64,000 nucleotides of DNA from Actinomadura pelletieri DSM 43383 (GCF_003634705.1 NZ_RBWU01000001.1:1168980-1232979); one strand, 5' to 3'. Counted from the first letter of the stretch, positions 42,883 through 52,929 are shown. A program made the numbers and translations. Notes: generated by a model from the sequence alone, not told the origin.

Positions 42883-45597
42883 GTGCCAGAACCCATCGCC
42901 GTCATCGGCATCGCGTGCCTGTATCCGGGGGCTCGCGGTGCCGGTGACTACTGGCGGCTGTGCGGGGACCCGCCGGCGTCCGTTCCGTCCACGCTGGACG
43001 ATGTGCGCGTCGATGTGGCGCGCTACCGCATCCCGCCGGTGCAGCGGCGGTCGATGTCCCGTATGCAGGTGCTCATGCTGGAGGCGGCCCGGCAGTGCCT
43101 GACCGACGCCGGATACACCGGGCGTCCGCTCGGCACCGACCGGACCGACGTCATCGCCGGGATCTGCTTCGGCCTCGACCGCCAGTACGCCAACGCCCTC
43201 CGCATCGAGGGTTCCCGGTACGCCCGGGACCTGGCGGACGAGGTGCCCGCGCTGTTCGGCGAGCACGCCCGTGAGACCGGACGGCGCGCGGCGGAGGAAA
43301 TGCGGGCGCTGTTGCCCGAGCGGCTCGGCGCGTCCCCGCACGACCGGGTCGGGGAGATGGCGAGCACGATCCCGGCCCGGATCGCCGGTGCGTTCCGGCT
43401 GCGCGGCCGGACGTTCACGCTGGAGTCGGCGGACGCGACGTCGTTCGCGGCGCTCGCGCACGCGGTCAACGCCCTGCGCGGCGACCGCTGCGACGCCGCG
43501 CTCGTGCTCACCGGACAACGGTGGGAGAGCCCGCTGTTCGCGGACGCGCTCGCCGCCAAGGGGCTGCCCGCCGACGTCGCCGAGGGGGTCGGGGCCCTGC
43601 TGTTGAAACGGCGGTCCTCGGCCGTCCACGACGGGGACCGCGTCTACGCCTCGATCCTCGGCTGCGCCCTGGAGCAGGACTCCCGGCCCGGGACGTTGCG
43701 CTACTCGACGTCCGGCGAACGCCGCCATCGCGTCGCCCGCGCCTGCCATGACGCGGCCGGGGTGGAGCCGGGGTCCGTCCGGTACGTGGAACGCGCGGCG
43801 AGCGGCCCGCCCGCCGCCGCGAAGGCCGAACTGAACGCCCTCACCCGCCTGTTCGACGGCGTCCCGGCCCGTTCGGTGACGCTCGGCGCGCCCGGGACGT
43901 TCCCCGGCCACACCTTCGCCAACGCGGGCCTCGCCGGTGTCGCCAAGGCCGCGCTGGCCCTCTACCACCGCCGCATCCCCCCACACCGACCGACCACCGA
44001 CCTCACCCCGACCTTCCGATCGGCCCGGACGCTTGAGCCCTGGCCCGCCGAGCCGGGCGGGGAACCGCGCCGCGCCGCCGTCTGCGGAGCCTCACTGACG
44101 GGCGCGCTCTGCCACCTCCTCCTGGAAGAACACGACTCACGCGGACCGAAGGCGACAGCTGCTGGACGACCATCACGCGGAGCCGTCGACACGACCCACC
44201 CCGAGCCGATCGCCGTGGTCGGCTACGGCGGACGCTTCGCCGACGCGTCCGACGCCCCGGGCTTCTGGCGGGTCGTGCACTCCGGCGTGGACCGCATCGA
44301 ACCCCTGCCCGACGACGTCCTCGACCGCGAGCTGTACCACCGAGCGAACGACGCCAGCCTCACCCACTGCTACACCGACCTCGGCGCCTACATGGCGGCG
44401 CCCGACGAACCCCCGGACGGCCTCCGCATCACCCCGCGCAGGTACAGGGCCATGGACGCCGCCCAGCGGGTGGCCCTCGCGGTGGCCGCCGAGACCCTCA
44501 CCCGCCACGGACATGCCGACAACCTGACCGGACACCGCGGCATGGTGGCCATCGGCAGCAACCTCGGCCTCACCCGAACCCGGCGGCTCAACGCCGACCG
44601 CCAGGCGACGGAACTGGACGCGATCGCCGCCGACCTCCCCGCCCTGGCGCCCCTCTCCGACCGCGCCCGCGCCCGGCTGCTCGACTGCGTCCGGGCCCGC
44701 TTCCGCACATCGGACGACCCGCTGACGCCCGTTGACCTGGACGGCTGCCTGGCAGGCGGTGTCGCCGCGCTGGTCGCGGGGGAGTACCGGCTGTCCGCCG
44801 TGCCCGTCGCGGTCGAGGCGGCCTGCGCGTCCTCGCTGGCGGCCCTCGACGTCGCCGTCGGCGCACTGCGGTCCGGGGACGTCGATTACGCCCTCGCCGG
44901 TGGAGCCGAGATCGTCTGCCATCCGCGCGACCTGGTGCTGTGCTCGGCGCTCGGGCTCCTGTCGCACACCAGGATCACCCCGTTCGACACCGCCGCCGAC
45001 GGGTTCAGCCCCGGCGACGGATGCGCGCTGTTCCTGCTCAAACGCCTGTCCGACGCGGTACGGGACGACGACCCGATCTTCGGGTTGCTGCGCGGCATCG
45101 GCGGTTCCAACGACGCCAGATCGCTGATCGCGCCGGACGTCGACGGCCAGGTCCGGGCGATGCGGCAGGCGTTCGAGCAGGTCGAGTTCGACCCGTCCGC
45201 CGTGGACTACCTGGAGGCGCACGGAACCGGCACCCGGGTCGGCGACCGGGCCGAGATCTCCGCGACGGTCGAGGTGTACGCCAAGCCGGGCCGTCCGCAA
45301 CCGCTCGTGATCGGCTCGGCGAAGTCGTTCTTCGGTCACACCTTCGCCGCCGCGGGCGCCGCAGGCCTGCTCAAGGCACTGCTCAGCATGCGGGCCCGCA
45401 CCTTCCCGCCCAACGCGAACCTGCGCACCCCCGCCGCCGACCTTCCGCTGGACGACATCCCGGCCCGGCTGCCGACCGCGCCCGAGCCATGGCCCGCCGT
45501 GCCCGGACGGCCCCGCCGGGCCGGGGTCAGCTCGTTCGGCACCGGCGGCATCAACTATCACCTGCTCGTCGAGGAGTACGAGGACGGATCCGGATGA
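42883..45597 (+). CDS. redX: RedX, tandem ketosynthase with one dead domain
   Basis: 904 aa, GTG start. Two ketosynthase domains: the N-terminal one (1 to about 420) has Asp184 in place of the nucleophilic Cys and looks like a chain-length-factor-type partner. The C-terminal one (about 435-904) has an intact Cys648-His780-His819 triad. RedX condenses pyrrole-2-carboxyl from RedO with malonyl on RedN. The Serratia counterpart PigJ also has two ketosynthases. Overlaps redW by 4 bases. Confidence 0.82.
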   Translation: MPEPIAVIGIACLYPGARGAGDYWRLCGDPPASVPSTLDDVRVDVARYRIPPVQRRSMSRMQVLMLEAARQCLTDAGYTGRPLGTDRTDVIAGICFGLDRQYANALRIEGSRYARDLADEVPALFGEHARETGRRAAEEMRALLPERLGASPHDRVGEMASTIPARIAGAFRLRGRTFTLESADATSFAALAHAVNALRGDRCDAALVLTGQRWESPLFADALAAKGLPADVAEGVGALLLKRRSSAVHDGDRVYASILGCALEQDSRPGTLRYSTSGERRHRVARACHDAAGVEPGSVRYVERAASGPPAAAKAELNALTRLFDGVPARSVTLGAPGTFPGHTFANAGLAGVAKAALALYHRRIPPHRPTTDLTPTFRSARTLEPWPAEPGGEPRRAAVCGASLTGALCHLLLEEHDSRGPKATAAGRPSRGAVDTTHPEPIAVVGYGGRFADASDAPGFWRVVHSGVDRIEPLPDDVLDRELYHRANDASLTHCYTDLGAYMAAPDEPPDGLRITPRRYRAMDAAQRVALAVAAETLTRHGHADNLTGHRGMVAIGSNLGLTRTRRLNADRQATELDAIAADLPALAPLSDRARARLLDCVRARFRTSDDPLTPVDLDGCLAGGVAALVAGEYRLSAVPVAVEAACASSLAALDVAVGALRSGDVDYALAGGAEIVCHPRDLVLCSALGLLSHTRITPFDTAADGFSPGDGCALFLLKRLSDAVRDDDPIFGLLRGIGGSNDARSLIAPDVDGQVRAMRQAFEQVEFDPSAVDYLEAHGTGTRVGDRAEISATVEVYAKPGRPQPLVIGSAKSFFGHTFAAAGAAGLLKALLSMRARTFPPNANLRTPAADLPLDDIPARLPTAPEPWPAVPGRPRRAGVSSFGTGGINYHLLVEEYEDGSG

Positions 45598-46787
45598 ACC
45601 TGCGACTCTCTCCCGAACTGGCCGAGATGCGCGAGACCGTACTCGCCTTCGCCCACCGCGACCTGGCGCCGCAGGAGCATGGCGACGTAGGCGACGTAGG
45701 CGACGCAGCCGACGCCGCCCACGCCGACCGCTTCCGCGCACGCTGGCGCCTTGCCGGCAGGCAGGGCCTGACCGGCGCGACGGTACCGGCCGAGTACGGC
45801 GGCAGCGGCCTGGACGCCGAGTCCGCGGCGGTCCTCATGGAGGCCCTCGGCGAGGGGTGCACCGACACCGGTTTCGCCTTCTCCGTCGCGGCGCACCTGT
45901 TCGCGTGCCTGATGCCGATCGTGGAGTTCGGCACCGACGACCAGAAGCGGCGCTGGCTGCCCGACCTGTGCTCGGGCGAAAAAGTCGCCGCCCACGGCGT
46001 CACCGAACCCGGCGCCGGTTCCGACTCCCTGAACCTGTCCACCCGGGCGGAGCGGAAGGGCGACCACTACGTCCTGGACGGCGGCAAGTGCTTCACGACG
46101 AACGCGCCCGTCGCGGACGTCTTCGTCGTCCAGGCCGCCACCCGTCCCTCCGGAGGATTCTTCGGCCTGACGTCCTTCATCGTGGACGCGACGACACCGG
46201 GCCTACGGGTGGGCCGCCCCTACGAGAAGACCGGCCTGCGCGGCTCTCCGACCGCAGACGTCTACTTCGAGAACTGCATCGTCCCCGCCGACAGCGTCCT
46301 CGGCGCGGAGGGATCCGGCGCCACCGTGTTCACCGGATCGATGAAATGGGAGCGCACCTGCCTGTTCGCCATCTACCTGGGCGCGATGCGCCGCGTCCTG
46401 GACGACACCCTCACCTTCGCCTCCGAGCGTGAACAGTTCGGGTCCCCGATCGGGCGGTTCCAGGCGGTCAGCCACCGCATCGTGGACATGGTGCTGAGCC
46501 TGGAGTCGGCGCGGCTGCTGCTCCTGGACGCGGCCCGCCGCCTCGCGGCCGGTGAGGACTGCGACGTCCCGTCGGCGCTGGCGAAGCTCGCGGTGAGCGA
46601 GGCCGCGGTCAAACTCGGCCTCGACGCCGTCCAGGTGCGCGGCTCCGGCGGCGTGCTGGAGGGCGACGCGGGCGCCCTGCTCCGGGACGCCCTCCCGGCG
46701 CGCATCTTCTCCGGCACCAACGAGATCCAGAAGAACAACATCGCCCGCGCCCTGGGGATCGGCCGCCGCCGACCCGCCCGGCGCTGA
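45594..46787 (+). CDS. redW: RedW, prolyl-S-PCP oxidase
   Basis: 397 aa flavoprotein of the acyl-CoA dehydrogenase fold ([11 protein letters not shown] flavin-loop motif; C-terminal [10 protein letters not shown]). It oxidises prolyl-RedO by four electrons to pyrrole-2-carboxyl-RedO. A Gly-Asp-Val/Ala repeat near residues 30-43 comes from a short DNA repeat (about 45684-45710) and is an unusual surface insertion. The start is the ATG overlapping the redX stop. Confidence 0.88.
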   Translation: MNLRLSPELAEMRETVLAFAHRDLAPQEHGDVGDVGDAADAAHADRFRARWRLAGRQGLTGATVPAEYGGSGLDAESAAVLMEALGEGCTDTGFAFSVAAHLFACLMPIVEFGTDDQKRRWLPDLCSGEKVAAHGVTEPGAGSDSLNLSTRAERKGDHYVLDGGKCFTTNAPVADVFVVQAATRPSGGFFGLTSFIVDATTPGLRVGRPYEKTGLRGSPTADVYFENCIVPADSVLGAEGSGATVFTGSMKWERTCLFAIYLGAMRRVLDDTLTFASEREQFGSPIGRFQAVSHRIVDMVLSLESARLLLLDAARRLAAGEDCDVPSALAKLAVSEAAVKLGLDAVQVRGSGGVLEGDAGALLRDALPARIFSGTNEIQKNNIARALGIGRRRPARR

Positions 46788-46800
46788 GAGGACGGCCACC

Positions 46801-47112
46801 GTGGAGATCATCGTGCACGCCATCCGCCTGCACCCGGGCACCGATCCCGCCGAGTTCGAGGCGTGGGTACGGAACGTCGACTACGCGACCTGCCCCGAAC
46901 TGCCGAGCGTCCTGGCCTTCGACGTGCTGCGCGTGTCCGGTGAGGACGCGGGACGCTACGCCGAGGTGATCCGAGTGAGCAGCGTCCCCGAGTTCGAGCG
47001 GGACATGCGGACCGAGGCCTTCCAACGGCTCGTCGCGGACTTCTCGAAGATGGCCGCGGTGATCGACGAGACCGCCGGCGAGCGACTCGAACCCGGATAT
47101 GCGCGGACCTGA
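46801..47112 (+). CDS. redY: RedY (RedY/HapK-like small protein)
   Basis: 103 aa, alpha/beta dimeric-barrel type with an opening IIVHAIRLHPGTDPAEFEAW. It matches the RedY/HapK family found only in prodiginine clusters; its precise role is not known to me. GTG start at 46801, 13 bases after redW; last gene of the long operon. Confidence 0.75.
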   Translation: MEIIVHAIRLHPGTDPAEFEAWVRNVDYATCPELPSVLAFDVLRVSGEDAGRYAEVIRVSSVPEFERDMRTEAFQRLVADFSKMAAVIDETAGERLEPGYART

Positions 47113-47123
47113 CCCCACCCGGC

Positions 47124-47194
47124 GTTGAGACGGCGGCTGGACTCGCTCAACGAAAGGACGAGTCCGGCCGCTCCGACGTCGGCGGTGTTGAGAC
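47124..47194. promoter_or_regulatory. GTTGAGAC repeats upstream of redD
   Basis: GTTGAGAC occurs at 47124-47131 and 47187-47194, and GTTGAG at 47124 also faces CTCAAC at 47146-47151. The second copy contains TTGAGA, a plausible -35, but the -10 is weak (TGGATA at 47211). Possible site for RedZ-like control of redD, or a weak redY terminator. Confidence 0.35.
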
Positions 47195-47362
47195 CAGAAT
47201 GGCCCACTGGTGGATAGCGGAATGGACGCTCCTCTGTAAGACTTGCTCACTGAACAGTTGTTCGGTCTTTACGGGGAGTTTCTGGATGACGGGGTGATTG
47301 AAGATCGCTCCCCGCACACCGTTATGCCAAGAATGCGTTTTCGTCTGACGCAGAGGGTCACA

Positions 47363-48235
47363 ATGGCTGTTGATTCATGGGGCACGAAATCCGGTCGGGG
47401 GATCGGTCCGATCCGGGGTAACGGTATGGGCGTCGATCTGCTCGGCACGGTTTGCATCGTCGTCCAGGGAAGGCGCACCGAACTGCGGGCCGGCAAGGTG
47501 CGCGCCATGCTCGCCACACTCGCTCTGGAGGCCGGTCGAACGGTCTCCCACGACGAACTCACCGAAGAACTATGGCCGGGAGAGCTTCTCCGGAATCCCC
47601 GCAACGCCCTCCAGGCGCACGCGACCCGGATCAGAAGGATCCTCGGCCACTGCGTGACGGACCCCGGCGCCGAACTGCCGCTGCGCGCCGTCTACAACGG
47701 CTACGTCCTGGACATCCCCCGCGCTTTCGTGGACGGCAACCGCTTCCTCGACCTCACCGCGCGGGCAGGGGCGCTCCTCGCCGACGATCCCAGACAGGCG
47801 TGTGAACTGTTGCAGGCCGCCCTCGCGCTGTGGAGCGGCCCGGCGCTGCTGCACACCCGGGACGGACGGCGGTGCCGGGGCGCCGCGGCGCTCCTGGAGG
47901 AGCGGCGGCTCGCCGCCTGGGAGGACCTGGTGAGCGCGCACCTGCTGCTCGGCGAGGAACGGCCGGCCATCGCCGAGATGCAGCGGCTCGTGGCGTCCCA
48001 TCCCACCCGGGAGTCGCTGTGCGAGCTGCTGATGCTCGCGCTCTACCGAGGGGGCCGGCAGTCGGAGGCCATGCACCTGTTCCACCGGACCCGCATGAAG
48101 CTGGACGAGGAACTCGGCGTCCAGCCCGGCAGGTCCCTGCGGCGCATGTACGGGCACATCCTCGGCCAGCATCCGACGCTCGAGTCGTCGGACGCGGTAC
48201 TGAGGTTCCGCCGGGAGACGGCCGCGGCGGGCTGA
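47363..48235 (+). CDS. redD: RedD-like SARP pathway activator
   Basis: SARP regulator of about 290 aa: a winged-helix DNA-binding domain (LRAGKVRAMLATLALEAGR; LWPGELLRNPRNALQAHATR) followed by a bacterial transcriptional activator domain ending near LGVQPGRSLRRMY. SARPs bind direct heptamer repeats next to the -35. The start is uncertain: the ATG at 47363 has AGAGGG before it, while the ATG at 47426 gives the canonical SARP opening (MGVDLLGTV). The frame is open back to a TTG at 47243. It lies between the two red operons and probably switches on both. Confidence 0.82.
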   Translation: MAVDSWGTKSGRGIGPIRGNGMGVDLLGTVCIVVQGRRTELRAGKVRAMLATLALEAGRTVSHDELTEELWPGELLRNPRNALQAHATRIRRILGHCVTDPGAELPLRAVYNGYVLDIPRAFVDGNRFLDLTARAGALLADDPRQACELLQAALALWSGPALLHTRDGRRCRGAAALLEERRLAAWEDLVSAHLLLGEERPAIAEMQRLVASHPTRESLCELLMLALYRGGRQSEAMHLFHRTRMKLDEELGVQPGRSLRRMYGHILGQHPTLESSDAVLRFRRETAAAG

Positions 48236-48267
48236 TTCGCGACGATCCCACCCGCCGTTGGAACGCG

Positions 48268-48308
48268 TCAGTCGCTCGTCAGCGGCCCGTCAGCGGCACG
48301 GTCAGCGG
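48268..48308 (+). promoter_or_regulatory. SARP-type direct repeats upstream of redP
   Basis: TCAGTCG (48268), TCAGCGG (48279), TCAGCGG (48290) and TCAGCGG (48302): four heptamers at 11, 11 and 12 bp spacing, ending 57 bases before redP. Same core as before redQ. Probably the RedD operator of the redP operon. Confidence 0.7.
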
Positions 48309-48365
48309 CGCCCAGCAGGGTGGGAACCGTCCAGACAGCCCGGCGATCCGGCAGGAGGTGTCCCG

Positions 48366-49397
48366 ATGGGAACCGCGATCGTGACAGGGGTCGGCAGTTG
48401 GCTTCCACCACGGGCGGTGGAGAACGACGAGCTCGCGGAGCGGCTCGACAGCTCCGACGAGTGGATCCGCACCCGCACCGGGGTCCGCCGCCGGCACTTC
48501 ACGTCCCCGGGCACGGCCGTCTCCGACCTCGCGGTCGAGGCCGGCGCCCGCGCGCTGAAGTCCGCGGGCGGCGGCCCGGCCGACGCGGTGGTCCTCGCGA
48601 CCACCACCCCGGACCGTCCGTGCCCGGCGACGGCACCCGATGTCGCGACCCGGCTCGGACTGTGGTCCGCGGCGGCGTTCGACGTCGCGGCGGTGTGCAG
48701 CGGCTTCGTCTACGGGCTCGCCGCCGGCGCCGGCCTGATCAGCGCCGGCATCGCGAGCCGCGTGCTGGTGATCGGCGCCGACGCGTTCTCCGCCATCCTC
48801 GACCCGGACGACCGGACCACCTCGGTCATCTTCGGGGACGGCGCGGGCGCCGTGGTGCTGCGCTCCGGCGAACCCGACGAACCCGGCGCCCTCGGGCCGT
48901 TCGACCTCGGCAGCGACGGCGGCGGCACCGACCTCATCACCGTCCGGGCGGGCGGGTCGCGGCAGCGGCTGTCCGGCGTCGAACCCGATCCCCGCGACCA
49001 GTACTTCACCATGGCCGGGAAGTCGGTGTTCTGGCGTGCCGTCCAGCAGATGGCCCAGTCGTCGGAGACGGCGCTGAACCGGGCCGGCTGGCGGCTGGAG
49101 GACCTCGACCACCTGGTCTGCCACCAGGCCAACCAACGGATCATCGACCATCTCGCCGACGAACTCGGCCTGCCCCGGGAACGCGCGCTGAGCAACATCG
49201 CCGAGGTGGGCAACACCGCCGCCGCGTCGATCCCCCTCCTGCTCGACCAGGCCCACACGGCCGGGACGCTACGACCCGGCGACCGGGTGCTGCTGACCGC
49301 GTTCGGCGGGGGGCTCGCGTGGGGTTCGGTCACCCTTCGGTGGCCGAGTCTCGACGGCCCCACCGCCGACGACACCCGAACGGAAGGATCGCGATGA
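48366..49397 (+). CDS. redP: RedP, ketoacyl-ACP synthase III
   Basis: 343 aa FabH-like enzyme with the Cys111-His253-Asn283 triad (AVCSGF, CHQANQR, GNTAA). It starts the alkyl chain by joining an acyl-CoA primer to malonyl-RedQ. ATG at 48366 with GGAGG about 7 bases upstream; earlier in-frame starts lie inside the operator repeats. Overlaps redR by 4 bases. Primer choice (acetyl or longer) cannot be read from sequence by eye. Confidence 0.88.
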   Translation: MGTAIVTGVGSWLPPRAVENDELAERLDSSDEWIRTRTGVRRRHFTSPGTAVSDLAVEAGARALKSAGGGPADAVVLATTTPDRPCPATAPDVATRLGLWSAAAFDVAAVCSGFVYGLAAGAGLISAGIASRVLVIGADAFSAILDPDDRTTSVIFGDGAGAVVLRSGEPDEPGALGPFDLGSDGGGTDLITVRAGGSRQRLSGVEPDPRDQYFTMAGKSVFWRAVQQMAQSSETALNRAGWRLEDLDHLVCHQANQRIIDHLADELGLPRERALSNIAEVGNTAAASIPLLLDQAHTAGTLRPGDRVLLTAFGGGLAWGSVTLRWPSLDGPTADDTRTEGSR

Positions 49398-50662
49398 GGG
49401 GCCCGCAGACGGCCGCCGGTCGCGCCGACATCGCCGTCACCGGAATCGGCCTGGTCACGGCCGCGGGCATCGGAACGTCCGAGACCTGGGACGGGGTGTG
49501 CGCGGCCCGCTCGACGGCGGCCACCGACCCCGGCCTGGCAGGCCTGCCCGTCGACTTCTCCTGTGTCGTGCCCGGCTTCTCGCCCGCCGAGCATGTCGGC
49601 CGCCGCAGCTCCCTCACCCAGGACCGGCACGCCCAGCTCGCGTTCCCGGCCGCCCGGGAGGCCGTCGCGGACGCCGGACTCGACCCGTCCACCTGGGACG
49701 GCGCGCGGGTCGCGATCGTCGTCGGCAACGGCGCCGGCGGCTACCACTCGTCGACCCGGCAGCACGAACGGCTGCTGAACCAGGGCCCGCAGGCGGTGTC
49801 GGCGCTGCTGATCCCGCTGATCGCGCCCAACATGGTCGCCGGTCACCTCGCCATGGAGTTCGGCGCGACCGGCCCGAACTTCGTCACCGCGACCGCGTGC
49901 GCGTCCGGCGCCACCGCGATCGGCGTCGCGATGCGGCTGCTGGAGCGGGGCGACTGCGACATCGTCCTCGCCGGCGGCACCGAGGCCCCGGTCAACCCGC
50001 TGCTGGTCACCGGGTTCACGCAGATGGGCGCCCTGTCCCGGCGGGTCGCCGAGCCCGCCGCGGCGTCCCGCCCGTTCGACGCCGACCGGGACGGCTTCGT
50101 CATCGGCGAGGGCAGCGGCATCCTCGTCCTGGAACGCGCGGCCGACGCGCGGGCCCGGGGCGCGCGGATCCGCGCCCGGCTCGCCGGATACGGGGCCTCC
50201 GCCGACGCGCACCACATGACCGCGCCCGACCCCGAGGGCACCCACGTCGAACGCGCGGTCTTGAACGCCCTCGCCGAGGCCGATGCGACGCCCGCCGACG
50301 TCGACCATGTCAACGCGCACGGCACCTCGACACCGCTCAACGACGCGGCCGAGGCCGGTGTCATCGGTCGGCTGTTCGGCGAGAAGCCCGCCGTGACGTC
50401 CGCCAAGGGCGTCCTCGGGCACACGCTCGGCGCCGCGGGCGCGATCGAGGCGGCGCTCACGGTCCTTTCGATCGAACACGCGTTGGTGCCGCCGACCGCC
50501 AACCACGAAGTGCCCGGCCCCGGGATCGACATCGACATCGTGGCCGGGAAACCCCGCAAACGCGACATCGACGTCGCCGTCAGCCACTCGTTCGGGTTCG
50601 GCGGACAGAACGCCGTCCTCGTCTTCACCGGTGCCGACCGGCACCGCAGCCCTGTCCGATAG
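49394..50662 (+). CDS. redR: RedR, ketoacyl-ACP synthase II
   Basis: 422 aa FabF-like ketosynthase: Cys169 in TACASGA, first His in NAHGTST, second in VLGHTLGAAG. It elongates the RedQ-bound chain to about C12. The reducing steps are borrowed from primary fatty acid synthesis. The stop codon lies inside a 12-bp tandem repeat. Confidence 0.88.
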   Translation: MRGPQTAAGRADIAVTGIGLVTAAGIGTSETWDGVCAARSTAATDPGLAGLPVDFSCVVPGFSPAEHVGRRSSLTQDRHAQLAFPAAREAVADAGLDPSTWDGARVAIVVGNGAGGYHSSTRQHERLLNQGPQAVSALLIPLIAPNMVAGHLAMEFGATGPNFVTATACASGATAIGVAMRLLERGDCDIVLAGGTEAPVNPLLVTGFTQMGALSRRVAEPAAASRPFDADRDGFVIGEGSGILVLERAADARARGARIRARLAGYGASADAHHMTAPDPEGTHVERAVLNALAEADATPADVDHVNAHGTSTPLNDAAEAGVIGRLFGEKPAVTSAKGVLGHTLGAAGAIEAALTVLSIEHALVPPTANHEVPGPGIDIDIVAGKPRKRDIDVAVSHSFGFGGQNAVLVFTGADRHRSPVR

Positions 50663-50679
50663 CTCGTCCGATAGCTCGT
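50656..50679. repeat. 12-bp tandem repeat at redR stop
   Basis: CCGATAGCTCGT occurs twice in a row. The first copy contains the redR TAG stop (50660-50662) and the second repeats the same stop triplet downstream. A small local duplication. Confidence 0.8.
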
Positions 50680-50706
50680 CCAACCGCACGCACAAGGGAG
50701 AACAGC

Positions 50707-50817
50707 ATGAGCCTTCGCCGTGTCTTCACCATCGCCGCCCTCCTGACCGTGGTCGCCCTGGTCGTCCGCCTGAAGGCGTCCCGCGGCGCCGACGACGGTT
50801 CCGCCGGGGAAGCCTGA
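50707..50817 (+). CDS. 36-aa single-pass membrane peptide
   Basis: AAGGGAG 7 bases upstream of the ATG supports translation. The peptide has a short Arg-containing start, a hydrophobic segment (about residues 6-21) and a charged tail with Arg, Lys and Asp. It fills the otherwise unexplained gap between redR and the next gene. In S. coelicolor the position after redR is held by the small gene redS, as I recall the order, so this could be its counterpart; sequence identity is not established. Confidence 0.55.
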   Translation: MSLRRVFTIAALLTVVALVVRLKASRGADDGSAGEA

Positions 50818-50826
50818 GGCCGCGCC

Positions 50827-51717
50827 ATGTCGTTCGCCGTTCCGGACGGGGAGCTGAGACGGCTGGAGTGCGAGGTCCAGCGGGCGCTGGCCACCACCGA
50901 CGACTCCGCCCTCGACGTCCTCGGGTACGGGGAGGTCACGCTCGTTCTCCGGCTCGACACGGACACCGGGTCGTTCGCCTGTAAGCGCCTGCCGGTCTTC
51001 CCGACCCGGGCGAGGTTCGACCGGTACCGCGCACTGCTGGACGCCTACCTGGCCCGGCTCGGCGAACGCGGCGTGACGGTGGCCGAGACGAGGTTGTGGC
51101 ACCACACCCGGCCCTCCGGCCGTGTCGTGGCCTATTGCGTGCAGCGGGAACTGCCGGGCGAACGCCTGTGCTCGAAACTGCTGCACACCGAGGGCGAGGA
51201 ATGGGCGCGCGGCTACTTCAAGAGGTTCCTCGACACGGTCGACCGTGCGGTCGCGCCCGACCTCGGACTCGACGCGCAGGCGTCCAACTGGACCGACGTC
51301 GACGGCGACCTGGTGTACCTCGACGTCACCACGCCCCTGATGCGGAACGGCCGCGCCCGGGAACTGCTGGACGTGAAGCTGTTCTTCACCTCGCTGCCGT
51401 GGGCGCTGCGCGACATCGTCCGCATCACCATGTCCAAATCGATCTTCGACAAGTTCTACTCGACCCGTGGGGTGGTGCTGGACTTCCTCGGCAACCTGCA
51501 CAAGGAGGGCCTCGACGACCTGGTCCCCGGCTTCCTCGCCCAGGCCGCCGAACGGCTGGACACCCCCATCACCGAGGCTGAGGTGGCCGCGTACTACCGG
51601 GAGGACGCGCGGATGTGGGAGCTGATCCAGCGGCTGCGCAAGGCCGACCGGTTCTGGCACAACCGGATCCGGCGCCGGACGTACCCGTTCCTGCTCCCAC
51701 CCGACATCGACCGCTGA
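50827..51717 (+). CDS. phosphotransferase-fold-like protein in red operon
   Basis: 296 aa. ACKRLPVF could supply an ATP-binding Lys, QASNW an Asn of a catalytic loop and LVYLDVTTP a metal-binding Asp, a pattern reminiscent of aminoglycoside-kinase-like folds, though the usual HxD is not obvious, so activity is doubtful. The C-terminus is basic and aromatic. It resembles DUF6206-type proteins. It sits where redT lies in S. coelicolor (after redR-redS, before redV); that gene's role is unknown to me. Confidence 0.6.
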   Translation: MSFAVPDGELRRLECEVQRALATTDDSALDVLGYGEVTLVLRLDTDTGSFACKRLPVFPTRARFDRYRALLDAYLARLGERGVTVAETRLWHHTRPSGRVVAYCVQRELPGERLCSKLLHTEGEEWARGYFKRFLDTVDRAVAPDLGLDAQASNWTDVDGDLVYLDVTTPLMRNGRARELLDVKLFFTSLPWALRDIVRITMSKSIFDKFYSTRGVVLDFLGNLHKEGLDDLVPGFLAQAAERLDTPITEAEVAAYYREDARMWELIQRLRKADRFWHNRIRRRTYPFLLPPDIDR

Positions 51718-51756
51718 CCGGTGAACCGCCGCGTCACCGGGCGAACGGAGGGACCG

Positions 51757-52929
51757 ATGACCTCGCGCACATCCCCGCGCACCGCCGCCCCGGCGTTCGG
51801 TGACGCCCTGCACGAGGCGTTGGACGTCGCCGTGCTGAGCCCGTCGTCCCACAACTGCCAGCCCTGGTGCGTCGCATGGCTGGAAAGCGCACCTGCGCGC
51901 CGAGCGGCGGCCACGATCCTCGCCGGGGGGGCACGGGCGGAACCGGCACCCGAGAGCGCGTTCCTCGTGCTCGCCATCGACCGCGAACGCCGCCTAGGCG
52001 CCCTGCCCGCCCACGCCCTCGAGATGGAACTGAGCTGCGGCCTGTACTGGCGTCTGCTCCACCGCGCCCTGGAGGCACAGGGATGGACGCTCGTCCGCTC
52101 CGAGGCGTCGCCGCAGGCAGCGGCCCTGTTCGACGTGTGGCTCCCGGACACCTGGGAGCCGCTGTGTGTCGCCGAGTTCCGTCCGGGCGGGGAGCCGCCG
52201 GAGACACTCGGCGACCTCCGCACCCTCGCACGGCGCCGCCACACCAACCGGGCCCCGTTCGACTCCGCCCCGGTGGATCGGACGCTGCTCACCGACCTGG
52301 CCCGCCGCGCCCGGCAACGGGACGAGGGGCGACTGCCGGTCGTCGTCCGACACCTGCACTCCTGGCCGGACCGCCACCGTTTCGTCCGCTTCGTCGCCCG
52401 CCACGGCGGCCGGGACTTCGCCCACGGCGACGCATGGCGCGAAACGCACTCGTTCATCCGGTCGAGCGTCGACGACGCGTCGGCGCGCGGCGACGGGTTC
52501 GCCCTCGACCACCTGTTCGGGCCGCTGCCACCGCACGACCGGTGGCTCAGACGCCTCGCCCTCGCCCCGGCCGCGATGACCGCGCTGAGCCGCATCGGCT
52601 ATCCGCGCTTCCTCGCCGGTCAACTCGCGGCGGTCGTCCAGCAGACACCGGTCGTCGTCCTGATGAGCCTGCCGGTCAGGGACCCCGATCCGCCCGAGAC
52701 GCTGTCGGCGGCCGGGGCCCTCGCCGACTACTGGCTGGACGCCACCCGCGCCGGCCTGGTGCTCCACCCGATCAGCATCGTGATCCAGCATGAGGACGTG
52801 CGCCGCGCCCTTCAACGCACGTTCGCCACTCCCGGACGCGTGTTCTTCGTGGCGCGACTCGGCCGCCCGTCCGCCCGGTTCCCCGCGTCACCACGCCGCC
52901 CCGCCACGGCCGCGTTCCGGACCCTGTGA
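51757..52929 (+). CDS. redV: RedV, nitroreductase-like oxidoreductase
   Basis: 390 aa flavin-fold protein related to nitroreductases: LSPSSHNCQPW binds the FMN phosphate, ARRRHTNRAPFD is the second signature of the Acg-like branch. RedV and PigM are thought to oxidise hydroxymethyl-bipyrrole to the aldehyde. The ATG at 51757 is preceded by GGAGGG and is preferred over the GTG at 51721. The last 42 bases overlap the convergent TetR gene. Confidence 0.72.
   Translation: MTSRTSPRTAAPAFGDALHEALDVAVLSPSSHNCQPWCVAWLESAPARRAAATILAGGARAEPAPESAFLVLAIDRERRLGALPAHALEMELSCGLYWRLLHRALEAQGWTLVRSEASPQAAALFDVWLPDTWEPLCVAEFRPGGEPPETLGDLRTLARRRHTNRAPFDSAPVDRTLLTDLARRARQRDEGRLPVVVRHLHSWPDRHRFVRFVARHGGRDFAHGDAWRETHSFIRSSVDDASARGDGFALDHLFGPLPPHDRWLRRLALAPAAMTALSRIGYPRFLAGQLAAVVQQTPVVVLMSLPVRDPDPPETLSAAGALADYWLDATRAGLVLHPISIVIQHEDVRRALQRTFATPGRVFFVARLGRPSARFPASPRRPATAAFRTL

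Noticed and set aside
41134..43986. 950-codon minus-strand frame
   Set aside because: Antisense to redH, redG and redX, whose catalytic residues are intact; no domain in the shadow.
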